Below the pieces are notes generated by a model. It saw nothing but the letters and a program-made list of their open reading frames with translations. It was not told where the DNA came from and made no database searches. The position numbers and the translations under genes were made by a program. 64,000 nt of DNA from assembly GCA_018402635.1 (NCBI GenBank), contig JAGYIP010000009.1, positions 186,001 through 250,000 on the forward strand. The letters are read 5' to 3'. This DNA is from Burkholderiaceae bacterium. GTDB lineage: Bacteria; Pseudomonadota; Gammaproteobacteria; Burkholderiales; Burkholderiaceae_A. Below are positions 8,701 to 15,825 of this stretch, in pieces; positions within the stretch are counted from its first letter, which is position 1; every line of letters starts with the position of its first letter.

Positions 8701-9455
8701 ACTGTCAGGATCCGGCCGAAGGCGACAATAAGAGTCAGACCGACTTCATTCGCAGGCTTGAGCAACCAATGAGGGAGCCTATTCGCTCTCTGGAAAAAAG
8801 TCTGCAGGCCGATCAGTCCTTGCTTTTGGTCTGGTCGTTGTGGGGCGGCGCCAAGCACGGCTCGCTTGAGAAACTAAGTGAGCAGCTTGTCGCAGCGGCA
8901 TACACAAGGGTAGGGATGCTTGATGACCCCCTTCCAGAAAACGACCAACAGACCCAGGACCGACTGCAGCGTTGCCGGCCGAAATTCCTTTTAGTTGCCC
9001 AGGAGTTGCAAAGGCAGCTTCTTGAGCTTCTTACCGAGCACCAGCGCTTAAATAAGCGGCTTGCAACGGCAACCCTTACCCCGGCTGCGAAGAAAGACAT
9101 TCAGGCCCAGCTGGCTCGGCTGCTTCCCAGTGACTTTCTTGTGGTCACGCCTCACGAACGCCTTCGCCACATCACTCGCTACCTAAAGGCCATTGGTCTA
9201 AGGCTTGAGAAGTATCGCAGCGATCCCAGGCGTGATGAGCTGCGACTTTTCGAACAACTAAAGGTGGAGCAGCCTTTCTGGACAGCAGCCTCGCGATACA
9301 GAGGGCAGTGGTCTGAGGCTATGGTTGAGTTTCGTTGGATGCTTGAGGAGTGCCGTGTTGTTCAATTTGCCCAAGAGCTTAAGGCACCCTTTCCAATGTC
9401 TGTAAAGCGGCTTGAAAAATCTTGGGCCACACTTAGCCGTGACTTTTTTCAATAG
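5772..9455 (+). CDS. hrpA: ATP-dependent RNA helicase HrpA (DEAH box)
   Basis: This DEAH-box helicase is linked to mRNA processing and ribosome rescue in proteobacteria. Visible elements in order are Walker A GETGSGKTTQ, DEAH (VDEAHERSLNIDFLL), SAT motif ITSATLD, motif VI QRAGRCGRVGPG, the HA2 and OB-fold regions, and a very long C-terminal DUF3418-type segment. From ATG 5772 the protein is 1227 residues; the track GTG at 5730 is possible but adds an unconserved-looking N-terminus. Full length and no internal stop indicate an intact gene. Confidence 0.95.
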   Translation: MLSSSHDQPISWEYGSFQFPSDLPVSENWQRIAEAILANPVTIVCGETGSGKTTQLPKIALACGRGRHGKTIGHTQPRRLAAVTVARRIAEELAVSCGRSSSSAVGYKVRFNDQSRLGVPIKLMTDGILLAELQADPMLSRYDTIIVDEAHERSLNIDFLLGYLQRLVHQRRDTFRLIITSATLDAEKFSRHFALNGQSAPVIEVSGRLFPISMAYRPPQDEGDGSELADQIAAVVLDILQTKVFAEHQPVLAAAQDILCFLPGEREIRASIEAVQERLVGRPLGQQVELIALYSRLTQVEQDRVFRPGGLRRVVFATNVAETSITVPRIGYVVDSGLARVKRYRVRGKVEQLQVEPISQSQAKQRAGRCGRVGPGICFRLFGEDEFLARPVDQDPEIRRSSLGAVILRMLSMGIDDISGFAFIDPPSGRSLADGMALLSELQATENVQGKTQLTEVGKTLAELPLDPRFARILLAARERACLKEALIIVTSLSLSDPRERPLDRQQAADTAHQRFADERSEFLSIVRLWTFIETIFQEAGSRRRLDQRLRAEFLSPNRVREWRELYGQINDWISNQGWRLNERAADYESLHQALLTGLLSNVGCRLEEKSARDKGLASWQGCHEVRFYLWPGSGLRKKPPRWLLAAEQVDTTRLFARTVAAIEPEWIEQQAKALLRWSYTNPHWEKKSGKAVGYAKATLYGLTVVAQRRVAWSSLGEEQALEARGLLIREGLVHGELLVSLDFVEHNLRQVKELERLEQKSRRFDLLVDESLIEAFYDSRLPSSVVDLDSLVKWHRAEKKEKTTGLKLSREDLLRRDAKGISSEQFPRTIKAPFAMAVDYHFEPGAADDGLTLTVPLSGLSAVLASQAEWLVPGMLKEKVLALVKSLPKALRRPLVPADTYTQEFVDRWANRAGEFSLVRSLVLDISESRGLSVRPDDFRRDSIALHLQPIYKVVDEHGRILAKGRDLAQIRELLDCQDPAEGDNKSQTDFIRRLEQPMREPIRSLEKSLQADQSLLLVWSLWGGAKHGSLEKLSEQLVAAAYTRVGMLDDPLPENDQQTQDRLQRCRPKFLLVAQELQRQLLELLTEHQRLNKRLATATLTPAAKKDIQAQLARLLPSDFLVVTPHERLRHITRYLKAIGLRLEKYRSDPRRDELRLFEQLKVEQPFWTAASRYRGQWSEAMVEFRWMLEECRVVQFAQELKAPFPMSVKRLEKSWATLSRDFFQ

Positions 9456-9479
9456 GGTTGTTTATTTAGAAAGCAGCGT

Positions 9480-10328
9480 ATGACAGCAAGCACGAGCGGC
9501 GCACCCTCCCAGCCCGAGCCGGGCCTGAGCATTGGTATTTTTATTCTTGGCGATGAGATTCTTTCTGGCAAGCGAGAAGACCGTCACTTCACAAAGGTAA
9601 GGGAAATTCTCTCAAGTCGCGGCCTTGGCCTAAGCTGGGTTCAGTACCTTGGGGACGACCGTCAGCGCTGCGTTTCAGCCTTTGAGCAGTCTTTTGCTTC
9701 CCAAGACCTTGTCTTTAGCTTTGGAGGAATTGGCAGCACACCCGATGACAATACCCGTCAGGCTGTCGCTAAGGCGCTTCATTTGCCGCTTATCTTGCAT
9801 CCGCAGGCCGAAGCGTTAATTCGACAACGGTCTGAAGAGACCGGGCAGCCATGCACACCTGAAAGGCTGCGCATGGGCGAGTTTCCTAAGGGTGCGTCGA
9901 TTATTCCGAATGCCTATAACCGCATCCCTGGGTTCTCGATTCACCGGCATTACTTCTTGCCTGGGTTTCCAGTTATGGCCTGGCCGATGATGGAGTCGGT
10001 GCTCGATCAGAGTTATTCGATGTTTTTCTCGGAGTCCTGCGAGATCGATCAGTCGCTCTTGGTTGCAGGGATTTTTGAGGCGACCGTGACCCCTTTGCTT
10101 GAACGGTTAGATAAGGCCTATCCCGATCTACGTATCTACAGTCTTCCCTCAGCCCCCAGCCCGGGCGATTCAGGCCCAAGGCGGCTGCTCGAGCTCGGTG
10201 TTAAGACAAGGCTTGTGGCCACGCAAGGCCAGGCGGAGGAACGCCTTGGCGTGGCGTACAACGAGCTTAGGCAGGGTGTACTTGAACTCGGCGGTCTGAT
10301 CTCCAAAGAGTCCTTGGTACGCAGGTAA
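9480..10328 (+). CDS. CinA/MoaB-like molybdopterin-binding domain protein
   Basis: The protein has the MoCF_biosynth (MoaB/Mog/CinA N-terminal) fold. GIFILGDEILSGKREDRHFTKV near residue 20 and FSFGGIGSTPDDNTRQAVAKAL near residue 85 match the family signature GDEl.sG...D.N and GG.G.T.DD.T. At 282 residues it lacks the C-terminal NMN amidohydrolase domain of full CinA. Proteins of this shape sit next to housekeeping genes in many betaproteobacteria, usually annotated as competence/damage-inducible or molybdopterin-binding. Its actual substrate is uncertain. It begins 24 bases after hrpA and may be cotranscribed. Confidence 0.8.
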   Translation: MTASTSGAPSQPEPGLSIGIFILGDEILSGKREDRHFTKVREILSSRGLGLSWVQYLGDDRQRCVSAFEQSFASQDLVFSFGGIGSTPDDNTRQAVAKALHLPLILHPQAEALIRQRSEETGQPCTPERLRMGEFPKGASIIPNAYNRIPGFSIHRHYFLPGFPVMAWPMMESVLDQSYSMFFSESCEIDQSLLVAGIFEATVTPLLERLDKAYPDLRIYSLPSAPSPGDSGPRRLLELGVKTRLVATQGQAEERLGVAYNELRQGVLELGGLISKESLVRR

Positions 10329-10362
10329 ACAAAGGAAATCTTATTATCTTCAGGGCTTAAAC

Positions 10363-10386
10363 CCTTTTTTTCTAAAAAGGATTTTT
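10363..10386 (+). terminator. Putative A/T-rich terminator hairpin
   Basis: CCTTTTT-TTCT-AAAAAGG followed by ATTTTT lies 35 bases after the CinA-like gene. A weaker AGGG/CCCT stem precedes it. The stem is short and A/T-rich, so termination is plausible but not certain. Confidence 0.45.
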
Positions 10387-10427
10387 ACAGATGTTCATAA
10401 GCTACGGAATTATATGATTTTTTTATT

Positions 10428-10455
10428 TTGCACTTTTCCATAGTCTTGGTACACT
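10428..10455 (+). promoter_or_regulatory. Sigma70-like promoter for the endopeptidase gene
   Basis: TTGCAC (10428-10433) and TACACT (10450-10455) are spaced by 16 bases. The predicted transcription start is near 10462, almost on the ATG at 10464, which would leave essentially no leader and no Shine-Dalgarno sequence. Confidence 0.5.
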
Positions 10456-10463
10456 GCCTCCCA

Positions 10464-11486
10464 ATGAGCTATTTTCACCGTTTAAATTCTCAGCCAAGAG
10501 GGTGCAGGGGCGTTGGCTTTCTGCGCTTTTTCCTGCCAGGACTCGTTATTGGTCTGTCGCCAATTGCACTTGCCGACTCGTCACGGCAGGTTCTTGAGCA
10601 CGACCTGCCCCCGTCTTCGCTCATTGCCCAGTCCTCGGCGGCAGGTAAGTCGCCCTCCAGGCAGATGGCCTCGGTGGTGCAGTCTGTTCGCCTTAACTCG
10701 TCTGCGGCCATGGTGGTCGATCAGGTCTCAGGCCAGGTTTTAATCGAGAAGAACGCAGATGCCGAGCTTCCGATTGCCTCAATAACAAAGCTAATGACCG
10801 CCCTGGTGGTGCTTGATGCGCAACTCTCGCTCGACGAGAAAGTGATCATTACACGAAGCGATGCGCGGCTTGAAAAGAACCCCCCCTCACGACTACCCGT
10901 TGGTGCAAGGCTCACGCGTGGCGAACTGCTGCACCTTGCACTCATGTCGAGTGAGAATCGAGCAGCCCAGGCCCTTGGTCGCAGCTACCCAGGCGGGCTC
11001 TCAGGCTTTGTAAGGGCAATGAATGTAAAGGCGGTGAAGCTTGGCATGGCCTCAAGTCGTTTCACCGAGCCAACCGGCCTTAATTCAGGCAATGTAAGCA
11101 GCCCGCGCGACCTTATCCGCCTGGTTGAAGAGGCCTATCTTTATCCCGAAATTCGTCGTTATTCAACAGCAAAGCAGCTAAGCATTAAGGTAAGAGGGCG
11201 CACGCTGCAGTTTCGTAACAGCAACACCCTGGTTCGTGCCGAACGCTGGGATCTCGGGCTTTCAAAGACAGGCTTTATTCGCGATGCTGGCCGGTGCCTG
11301 GTGATGCAGGCCGAGGTTGAGAACCGACCCGTTATTATTGTGATTCTTGATGCGCAGGGTAAGCGTCACCGTGTTCGCGATGCCGAGATTATTCGTAAGG
11401 TTCTCATTCAAAAGGCTGCTGCGCCCTCCGTTGAAGATCGTTCCCAAACAGGGCCCGCGCAGTCTTTGGCTCGCAATCCTGTTTAG
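10464..11486 (+). CDS. pbpG: D-alanyl-D-alanine endopeptidase (PBP7/8 type, peptidase S11)
   Basis: A periplasmic murein-modifying enzyme of the PbpG type that cuts D-Ala-meso-DAP cross-links. The active-site triad of the S11 family is present: SITK (PIASITKLMTALV), SEN (LMSSENRAAQAL) and KTG (LSKTGFI). The N-terminus carries a signal peptide ending near ALADS (VGFLRFFLPGLVIGLSPIALA). I chose ATG 10464 over the track start at 10428 because the latter lies inside the -35 box; the resulting 340 residues fit the family. Initiation may be leaderless. Confidence 0.88.
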   Translation: MSYFHRLNSQPRGCRGVGFLRFFLPGLVIGLSPIALADSSRQVLEHDLPPSSLIAQSSAAGKSPSRQMASVVQSVRLNSSAAMVVDQVSGQVLIEKNADAELPIASITKLMTALVVLDAQLSLDEKVIITRSDARLEKNPPSRLPVGARLTRGELLHLALMSSENRAAQALGRSYPGGLSGFVRAMNVKAVKLGMASSRFTEPTGLNSGNVSSPRDLIRLVEEAYLYPEIRRYSTAKQLSIKVRGRTLQFRNSNTLVRAERWDLGLSKTGFIRDAGRCLVMQAEVENRPVIIVILDAQGKRHRVRDAEIIRKVLIQKAAAPSVEDRSQTGPAQSLARNPV

Positions 11487-11560
11487 ATGGAGATGTTCAA
11501 CGTCGGTCAGGCCTGATTTGGTTGGGCCTGATACGACCAAGTGTTTTTCTCGTTCAGCGC

Positions 11561-11609
11561 TCAACGGTCAACAGTCAACGGTCAACGGTCAGCGGTTAAC
11601 GGTTAACGG
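11561..11609. repeat. Seven tandem copies of a 7-base repeat (consensus TCAACGG)
   Basis: Reading TCAACGG, TCAACAG, TCAACGG, TCAACGG, TCAGCGG, TTAACGG, TTAACGG gives seven contiguous heptamers (49 bases). They sit between the endopeptidase and the convergent IclR gene, and the sixth unit supplies the IclR stop codon. Because 7 is not a multiple of 3, gain or loss of units would alter the IclR C-terminus. This is a candidate slippage-prone locus. Confidence 0.85.
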
Positions 11610-12399
11610 ACTCTTGAAAACCTGTTCCGAAGCCAATCGACTCTGAAATCTGAAAAGCTGTTTTTTTCAATGCCTCCACCCAGCCATCGTTGGCTCGATC
11701 CGCCGGGGCAGATATCGATAGCCCTGCCACGATTCGGCCCGCATCGTCGTGAATTGCCGCCGCAATGCACCGAACGCCCAGTTCCAACTCCTCGTTGTCG
11801 CGCGCAAAGCCGTGGTTTCGAACCTCCTGCAGTTCCGATTCAAGCCGCGACACCTCTGTGATGCTGTTTCGGGTCTGCCCTGACAACCCGGTACGCATGG
11901 CGTAAGACCGCACAGCCCGCATCTCCTCGTGGGCCAGGAAGAGTTTGCCAGTGGAGGTTAAATGAAGAGGGGCTCTGCCGCCAATGGCGCGCACCACCTG
12001 CATACCGGATCGCTCGCTTACGGCCCGTTCTACGTAGACAATCTCATCGCCCTGACGCACTGACAGGTTCACCGTTTCGCCGGTGAGTCGGTGCAGCTCT
12101 CGCATGGGCGTTGCAGCCGCATCGCGGATGTTAAGGCGGGTCTTCACAAGGTTGCCGAGCTCGAGCAGACGCATGCCAAGCTGGTAGAGACCCGGTTCAG
12201 TGCGGTCGACCATGCGGGCTAGGACAAGGTCGTTCAAGATGCGGTGGGCCGTTGATGGGTGCAGGCCGGTCTGGCTTGAGAGATCCTTGAGCGAAACGGG
12301 GTCCGACTGGCGTGCAAGGGCGTCGAGCAGGGCGTTCATGCGTTCAATAACCTGGATTGCAGGCCGGGCAGGCACGATTGGCTGAGCGGTTTGAGGCAT
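11596..12399 (-). CDS. IclR-family transcriptional regulator
   Basis: A 267-residue IclR-type regulator with an N-terminal winged helix-turn-helix (PVSLKDLSSQTGLHPSTAHRILNDLV, about residues 35-62) and a C-terminal effector-binding domain (GIRCIAAAIHD-like segment LGVRCIAAAIHDDAGRIVAGLSIS). It is transcribed divergently from lutA with 78 bases between the start codons, so it most likely controls the lactate-utilisation genes (inference from position). Its stop codon lies within the heptamer tandem repeat. Confidence 0.9.
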   Translation of the reverse strand: MPQTAQPIVPARPAIQVIERMNALLDALARQSDPVSLKDLSSQTGLHPSTAHRILNDLVLARMVDRTEPGLYQLGMRLLELGNLVKTRLNIRDAAATPMRELHRLTGETVNLSVRQGDEIVYVERAVSERSGMQVVRAIGGRAPLHLTSTGKLFLAHEEMRAVRSYAMRTGLSGQTRNSITEVSRLESELQEVRNHGFARDNEELELGVRCIAAAIHDDAGRIVAGLSISAPADRANDGWVEALKKTAFQISESIGFGTGFQESVNR

Positions 12400-12477
12400 G
12401 CCGGTTATCTTAGTCGAAGTTAAGCTCGTTCACGCTCGGGTAATGGCACAATGAGATGAAATTAAGGATGTAAAACT

Positions 12478-13224
12478 ATGGTCGCTCTTGCGAACAACCC
12501 TCGTATTGCTCTCTTTGTTACATGCCTGGTCGATCTCATGCGTCCGGAAATTGGTTTCGCAACCATCAAGCTTCTGGAGCATGCAGGCTGTGAAGTAGTT
12601 GTTCCCCCCGATCAGACCTGTTGTGGCCAGCCAGCCTACAATTCGGGCGATCGTCGAAGTGCCCATCGGCTTGCCGAGCGAGTGCTTGAGCAGCTCGAAG
12701 GCTATGACTACGTGGTCATTCCCTCGGGCTCCTGCGCGGGCATGATCAAAGTTCATTACGCCGATCTCTTCTCGGACGACCCAGGTCTTAAGCACAGGCT
12801 CGTCGACCTCGGACCCCGCATTTACGAGCTCTCCGACTTTTTGGCCAATGTCATGCAGGTGGAAAACGTGCCGGGAAAGCTCTCAGCCGCTGTGACCTAC
12901 CATGACAGCTGCAATGGTCTGCGTGAGCTTGGTGTCTGCGCGCAGCCCCGGCAGCTGCTAAAACTCATTCCTGGTGTCGAAGTGCGTGAGATGAAAGATG
13001 CCCGCGCCTGCTGCGGCTTTGGTGGAACTTTTTCTCTGAAATACGGTGCGATCTCCTCGGCTATTGTCGATGAGAAAATTGGCAATATTCAGGCCACATC
13101 TGCCCAGGCTGTTGTGCTTGGCGACCTGGGCTGCATTTTAAATATCGAAGGCCGTCTGCGTCGCCTGGGTGACGACAAGACCCAGGTGCTTCATATTGCC
13201 CAAGTGCTCGCAGGGGAGGTCTAG
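12478..13224 (+). CDS. lutA: L-lactate oxidation Fe-S subunit LutA/YkgE
   Basis: LutA is one subunit of the LutABC L-lactate dehydrogenase complex. The 248 residues contain the two CCG-domain motifs that bind Fe-S or heterodisulfide-type cofactors: DQTCCGQPAYNSG near residue 45 and ACCGFGGTFSLKYG near residue 180, each with upstream Cys (TCLVDLMRPE; YHDSCNGLRELG). It ends three bases before lutB and is clearly cotranscribed with it. No lutC follows. Confidence 0.92.
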   Translation: MVALANNPRIALFVTCLVDLMRPEIGFATIKLLEHAGCEVVVPPDQTCCGQPAYNSGDRRSAHRLAERVLEQLEGYDYVVIPSGSCAGMIKVHYADLFSDDPGLKHRLVDLGPRIYELSDFLANVMQVENVPGKLSAAVTYHDSCNGLRELGVCAQPRQLLKLIPGVEVREMKDARACCGFGGTFSLKYGAISSAIVDEKIGNIQATSAQAVVLGDLGCILNIEGRLRRLGDDKTQVLHIAQVLAGEV

Positions 13225-13227
13225 GCC

Positions 13228-14652
13228 ATGCAAGTTCAGTCCATGCATTTTCATTCGCGCTCGGAACTTAAGTTACAAGACGAACGGCTTCAGAAAAACC
13301 TTCGCCGCCTAGCCGACAAGTTTGTCTCAGCCCGTGCCCAGGCCATGACTGAAATCGACTTCGATGCCACCCGCGATGCGGCAGTCGAGCGTCGCGACAG
13401 AGCTATCCATAACCTTGACGTCTGGCTTGAGCTCTTTGAAAAGAAGGCAACAGAAAGAGGCGCCACTGTTTTATTTGCTGAATCTGCCGCTCAGGCCTCT
13501 GAAATTGTTGTTAGCCTAGCCAAGCGTCACGATGCCAAAACCGTCATTAAATCAAAGTCGATGGTCTCCGAAGAAATGGCGCTTAATGAGGCACTGCAAC
13601 GGGCAGGTGTCGAGCCAGTAGAAACCGACCTTGGCGAGTACATCCTTCAAATTAATGACAACGAGCCGCCCAGTCACATCATTGCGCCCGTTATTCATAA
13701 AGATAAGGATGAAATTGCAGATCTTTTCTCACGGGTCCATAACAAGCCCCGTCTTGACGACATACCCGAACTCGCACGCGAGGCACGTCAGCAGCTTAGG
13801 CCTAAGTTTTTAAGCGCTGACATGGGTGTTACTGGGGGCAATTTTGTTATTGCAGAAACAGGCTCCGTTGCCCTGGTAACGAACGAAGGCAACGAAGGCA
13901 TGTGCACCATCATGCCCAAGGTTCATGTGGTTGTAACCGGTATTGAAAAGGTATTGCCGACGCTTGAAGATTTCGCCACCATGGCTCGCCTGCTTACACG
14001 CTCGGCAACGGGGCAGTCCATTTCCAATTACGTGTCATTGCTAACCGGTGTTCGTGCAAAGGGCGAACCCGATGGCCCAGACCATCTGTATTTCGTACTT
14101 GTTGATGGCGGTCGTTCGGGTCTTCTGGGCAGCGAGTTTGAAGAGATGCTTCGATGCATTCGATGCGGCGCCTGCATGAACCACTGCCCGGTCTATCAGA
14201 AGATTGGCGGCCACGCTTATGGCTGGGTCTATCCCGGCCCGATGGGCGCTGTTCTAACGCCTTCGTATGCAGGCCTTGAGAACTCCCTTGATCTGCCTCA
14301 GGCGGCTACCTTGTGTGGTGAGTGCCATGTGGTCTGCCCAGTAAAAATTCCTCTACCCGACCTGTTGCGAAAGCTACGTGAGCGCCAATTCGACCGGCAT
14401 CTTAGGCCCTGGCGAGAGCGTTGGACGCTTTGGGCTTGGGGTTTTGTGGCCATGCGTCCTCATCTGTACAGGCTTATTTTTGGCCTTACCAATAGGGCCT
14501 TGAGAATCATGGCGCGCGGCCGGGGCTACATTGCCTTTCTTCCCCTGGGGTCTGGCTGGTCAAGGTTTCGCGACTTGCCTGTTCCGAAAGGCAAGAACTT
14601 CGCCGATCGTTACGCGCTCTGGAAATCGTCCAGACCAGAAACCAGGTCGTGA
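13228..14652 (+). CDS. lutB: L-lactate oxidation Fe-S protein LutB/YkgF
   Basis: LutB is the larger iron-sulfur subunit of the lactate oxidation complex. The N-terminal two-thirds is the LUD domain (KSMVSEEMALNEAL, ETGSVALVTNEGNEGMCTIMPKVHVVV). Two ferredoxin-type clusters follow: CIRCGACMNHCPVY near residue 308 and CGECHVVCPVKIP near residue 365. The C-terminal tail is basic and aromatic, as usual. The start at 13228 follows lutA directly. The last 43 bases overlap convergent pyrD. The third subunit, LutC, is not encoded next to it. Confidence 0.93.
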   Translation: MQVQSMHFHSRSELKLQDERLQKNLRRLADKFVSARAQAMTEIDFDATRDAAVERRDRAIHNLDVWLELFEKKATERGATVLFAESAAQASEIVVSLAKRHDAKTVIKSKSMVSEEMALNEALQRAGVEPVETDLGEYILQINDNEPPSHIIAPVIHKDKDEIADLFSRVHNKPRLDDIPELAREARQQLRPKFLSADMGVTGGNFVIAETGSVALVTNEGNEGMCTIMPKVHVVVTGIEKVLPTLEDFATMARLLTRSATGQSISNYVSLLTGVRAKGEPDGPDHLYFVLVDGGRSGLLGSEFEEMLRCIRCGACMNHCPVYQKIGGHAYGWVYPGPMGAVLTPSYAGLENSLDLPQAATLCGECHVVCPVKIPLPDLLRKLRERQFDRHLRPWRERWTLWAWGFVAMRPHLYRLIFGLTNRALRIMARGRGYIAFLPLGSGWSRFRDLPVPKGKNFADRYALWKSSRPETRS

Positions 14653-15689
14653 ACCAGTCGAGGGCCTTTGTAGATAAGGCCTGAGTAGACCTGAATAAGG
14701 TCTGCACCCGACCTTATTTTGGCTCGACCGTCTTCTGCATTCATGATGCCACCGACGCCAATTAGGCTGGTGTCGGGGCCAAGTAGCGCTCGAAGCTTGC
14801 GAAGAACCGCACTGGATTGAATAGAAAGTGGTGCTCCCGATAGCCCACCTTGTTCCTGCGCATGCTCGAGCCCCTTAATAAGCGATTTATCAACGGTTGT
14901 ATTGGTGGCCACAACGCCTTCGATATCAAAGTGTTGGATAAGTTTGGCAATGGCCTCAATGCCGTCGTCGTCAAGGTCTGGCGCAATCTTCACAAACAAC
15001 GGAACCTCTTTTGCATTGGTCTGGCGTAGCCTTGCCTGCTCTCGCTTGAGGGAATGCAAAAGTGTTTGAAGTAGGTCTTGCGATTGAAGATCCCGGAGGT
15101 TTTGTGTGTTGGGTGAGGAGATGTTTATGGTGATGTAATCGGCCCATGGGTAAACAGCCTGCAGGCAGACAAGGTAGTCGTCGACCGCCCGGTCGACTGG
15201 CGTACTGGCATTTTTCCCAATGTTCAGGCCAAGCACCCCTTTTTTCTCAGCAACCCAGCGCGATGACTTTACGTTGTTTAAGAACGCGTCAAGACCAAGG
15301 TTGTTGAACCCAAAGCGATTAATAATGCCTTGCGCCTTTGGAACCCGAAAGAGCCTTGGTCTGGGATTGCCGGGCTGAGGCTTTGGGGTAACGGTACCTA
15401 CCTCAATAAACCCAAATCCGAAGCAGCCAAGCGCGTCGATAAACTCCGCATTTTTATCAAGGCCTGCGGCAAGGCCGACGGGATTAGGAAACTGCAGCCC
15501 AGCAACACGCCTGACCGAAGACGGCAGAGGGCAGGCGCAAGGAAGAAGCCAAGGGGCCCAGCGGCTAAGCCGGTTTAAAGAGCCAAAACTAAGGTGGTGA
15601 GACGTTTCGGGGTCAAGTTGAAAAAGAAGTGGGCGTAGGGCTGGGTAGAGCTGCCATAGCCAGTGTAGCCTTCCACGGCTTGCTGTCAT
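14610..15689 (-). CDS. pyrD: Dihydroorotate dehydrogenase, quinone-dependent (class 2)
   Basis: PyrD oxidises dihydroorotate to orotate in pyrimidine synthesis, passing electrons to the quinone pool. Class 2 features are visible: an amphipathic N-terminal helix ([21 protein letters not shown]), [24 protein letters not shown], the catalytic-Ser segment [14 protein letters not shown], and LIGVGGI near the FMN site. I chose ATG 15689 rather than 15731 because it forms an ATGA overlap with the stop of the frame-corrected bpt. The protein is then 359 residues. Confidence 0.94.
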   Translation of the reverse strand: MTASRGRLHWLWQLYPALRPLLFQLDPETSHHLSFGSLNRLSRWAPWLLPCACPLPSSVRRVAGLQFPNPVGLAAGLDKNAEFIDALGCFGFGFIEVGTVTPKPQPGNPRPRLFRVPKAQGIINRFGFNNLGLDAFLNNVKSSRWVAEKKGVLGLNIGKNASTPVDRAVDDYLVCLQAVYPWADYITINISSPNTQNLRDLQSQDLLQTLLHSLKREQARLRQTNAKEVPLFVKIAPDLDDDGIEAIAKLIQHFDIEGVVATNTTVDKSLIKGLEHAQEQGGLSGAPLSIQSSAVLRKLRALLGPDTSLIGVGGIMNAEDGRAKIRSGADLIQVYSGLIYKGPRLVHDLVSGLDDFQSA

Positions 15690-15825
15690 GGGCTTTCTTG
15701 AGGTTCCTGAAGGTCTTGAACACGGCGCCATTGTCCATAAACAAGCATTTCAGATGGCCTGAACCCTGCCTTGTAGGCCATTTTTTTGCTGCCTGAAATC
15801 CAGTAACCAAGGTAAAGATAGCTCG
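15686..15825 (-). pseudogene. Displaced C-terminus of Bpt after a one-base frameshift
   Basis: This frame encodes [20 protein letters not shown] and a further [14 protein letters not shown] tail, the expected Bpt C-terminus, and ends in TGA overlapping the pyrD ATG as ATGA. Joining it to the upstream frame needs removal of one base in the CTCGAGC segment (about 15821-15827). The conserved coupling to pyrD argues that this is the real gene end and that the extra base is an error or a recent mutation. Confidence 0.75.

Noticed and set aside
11561-11609. Possible CRISPR array
   Set aside because: Units are 7 bases long and contiguous with no spacers; it is a simple tandem repeat. No cas gene is present.
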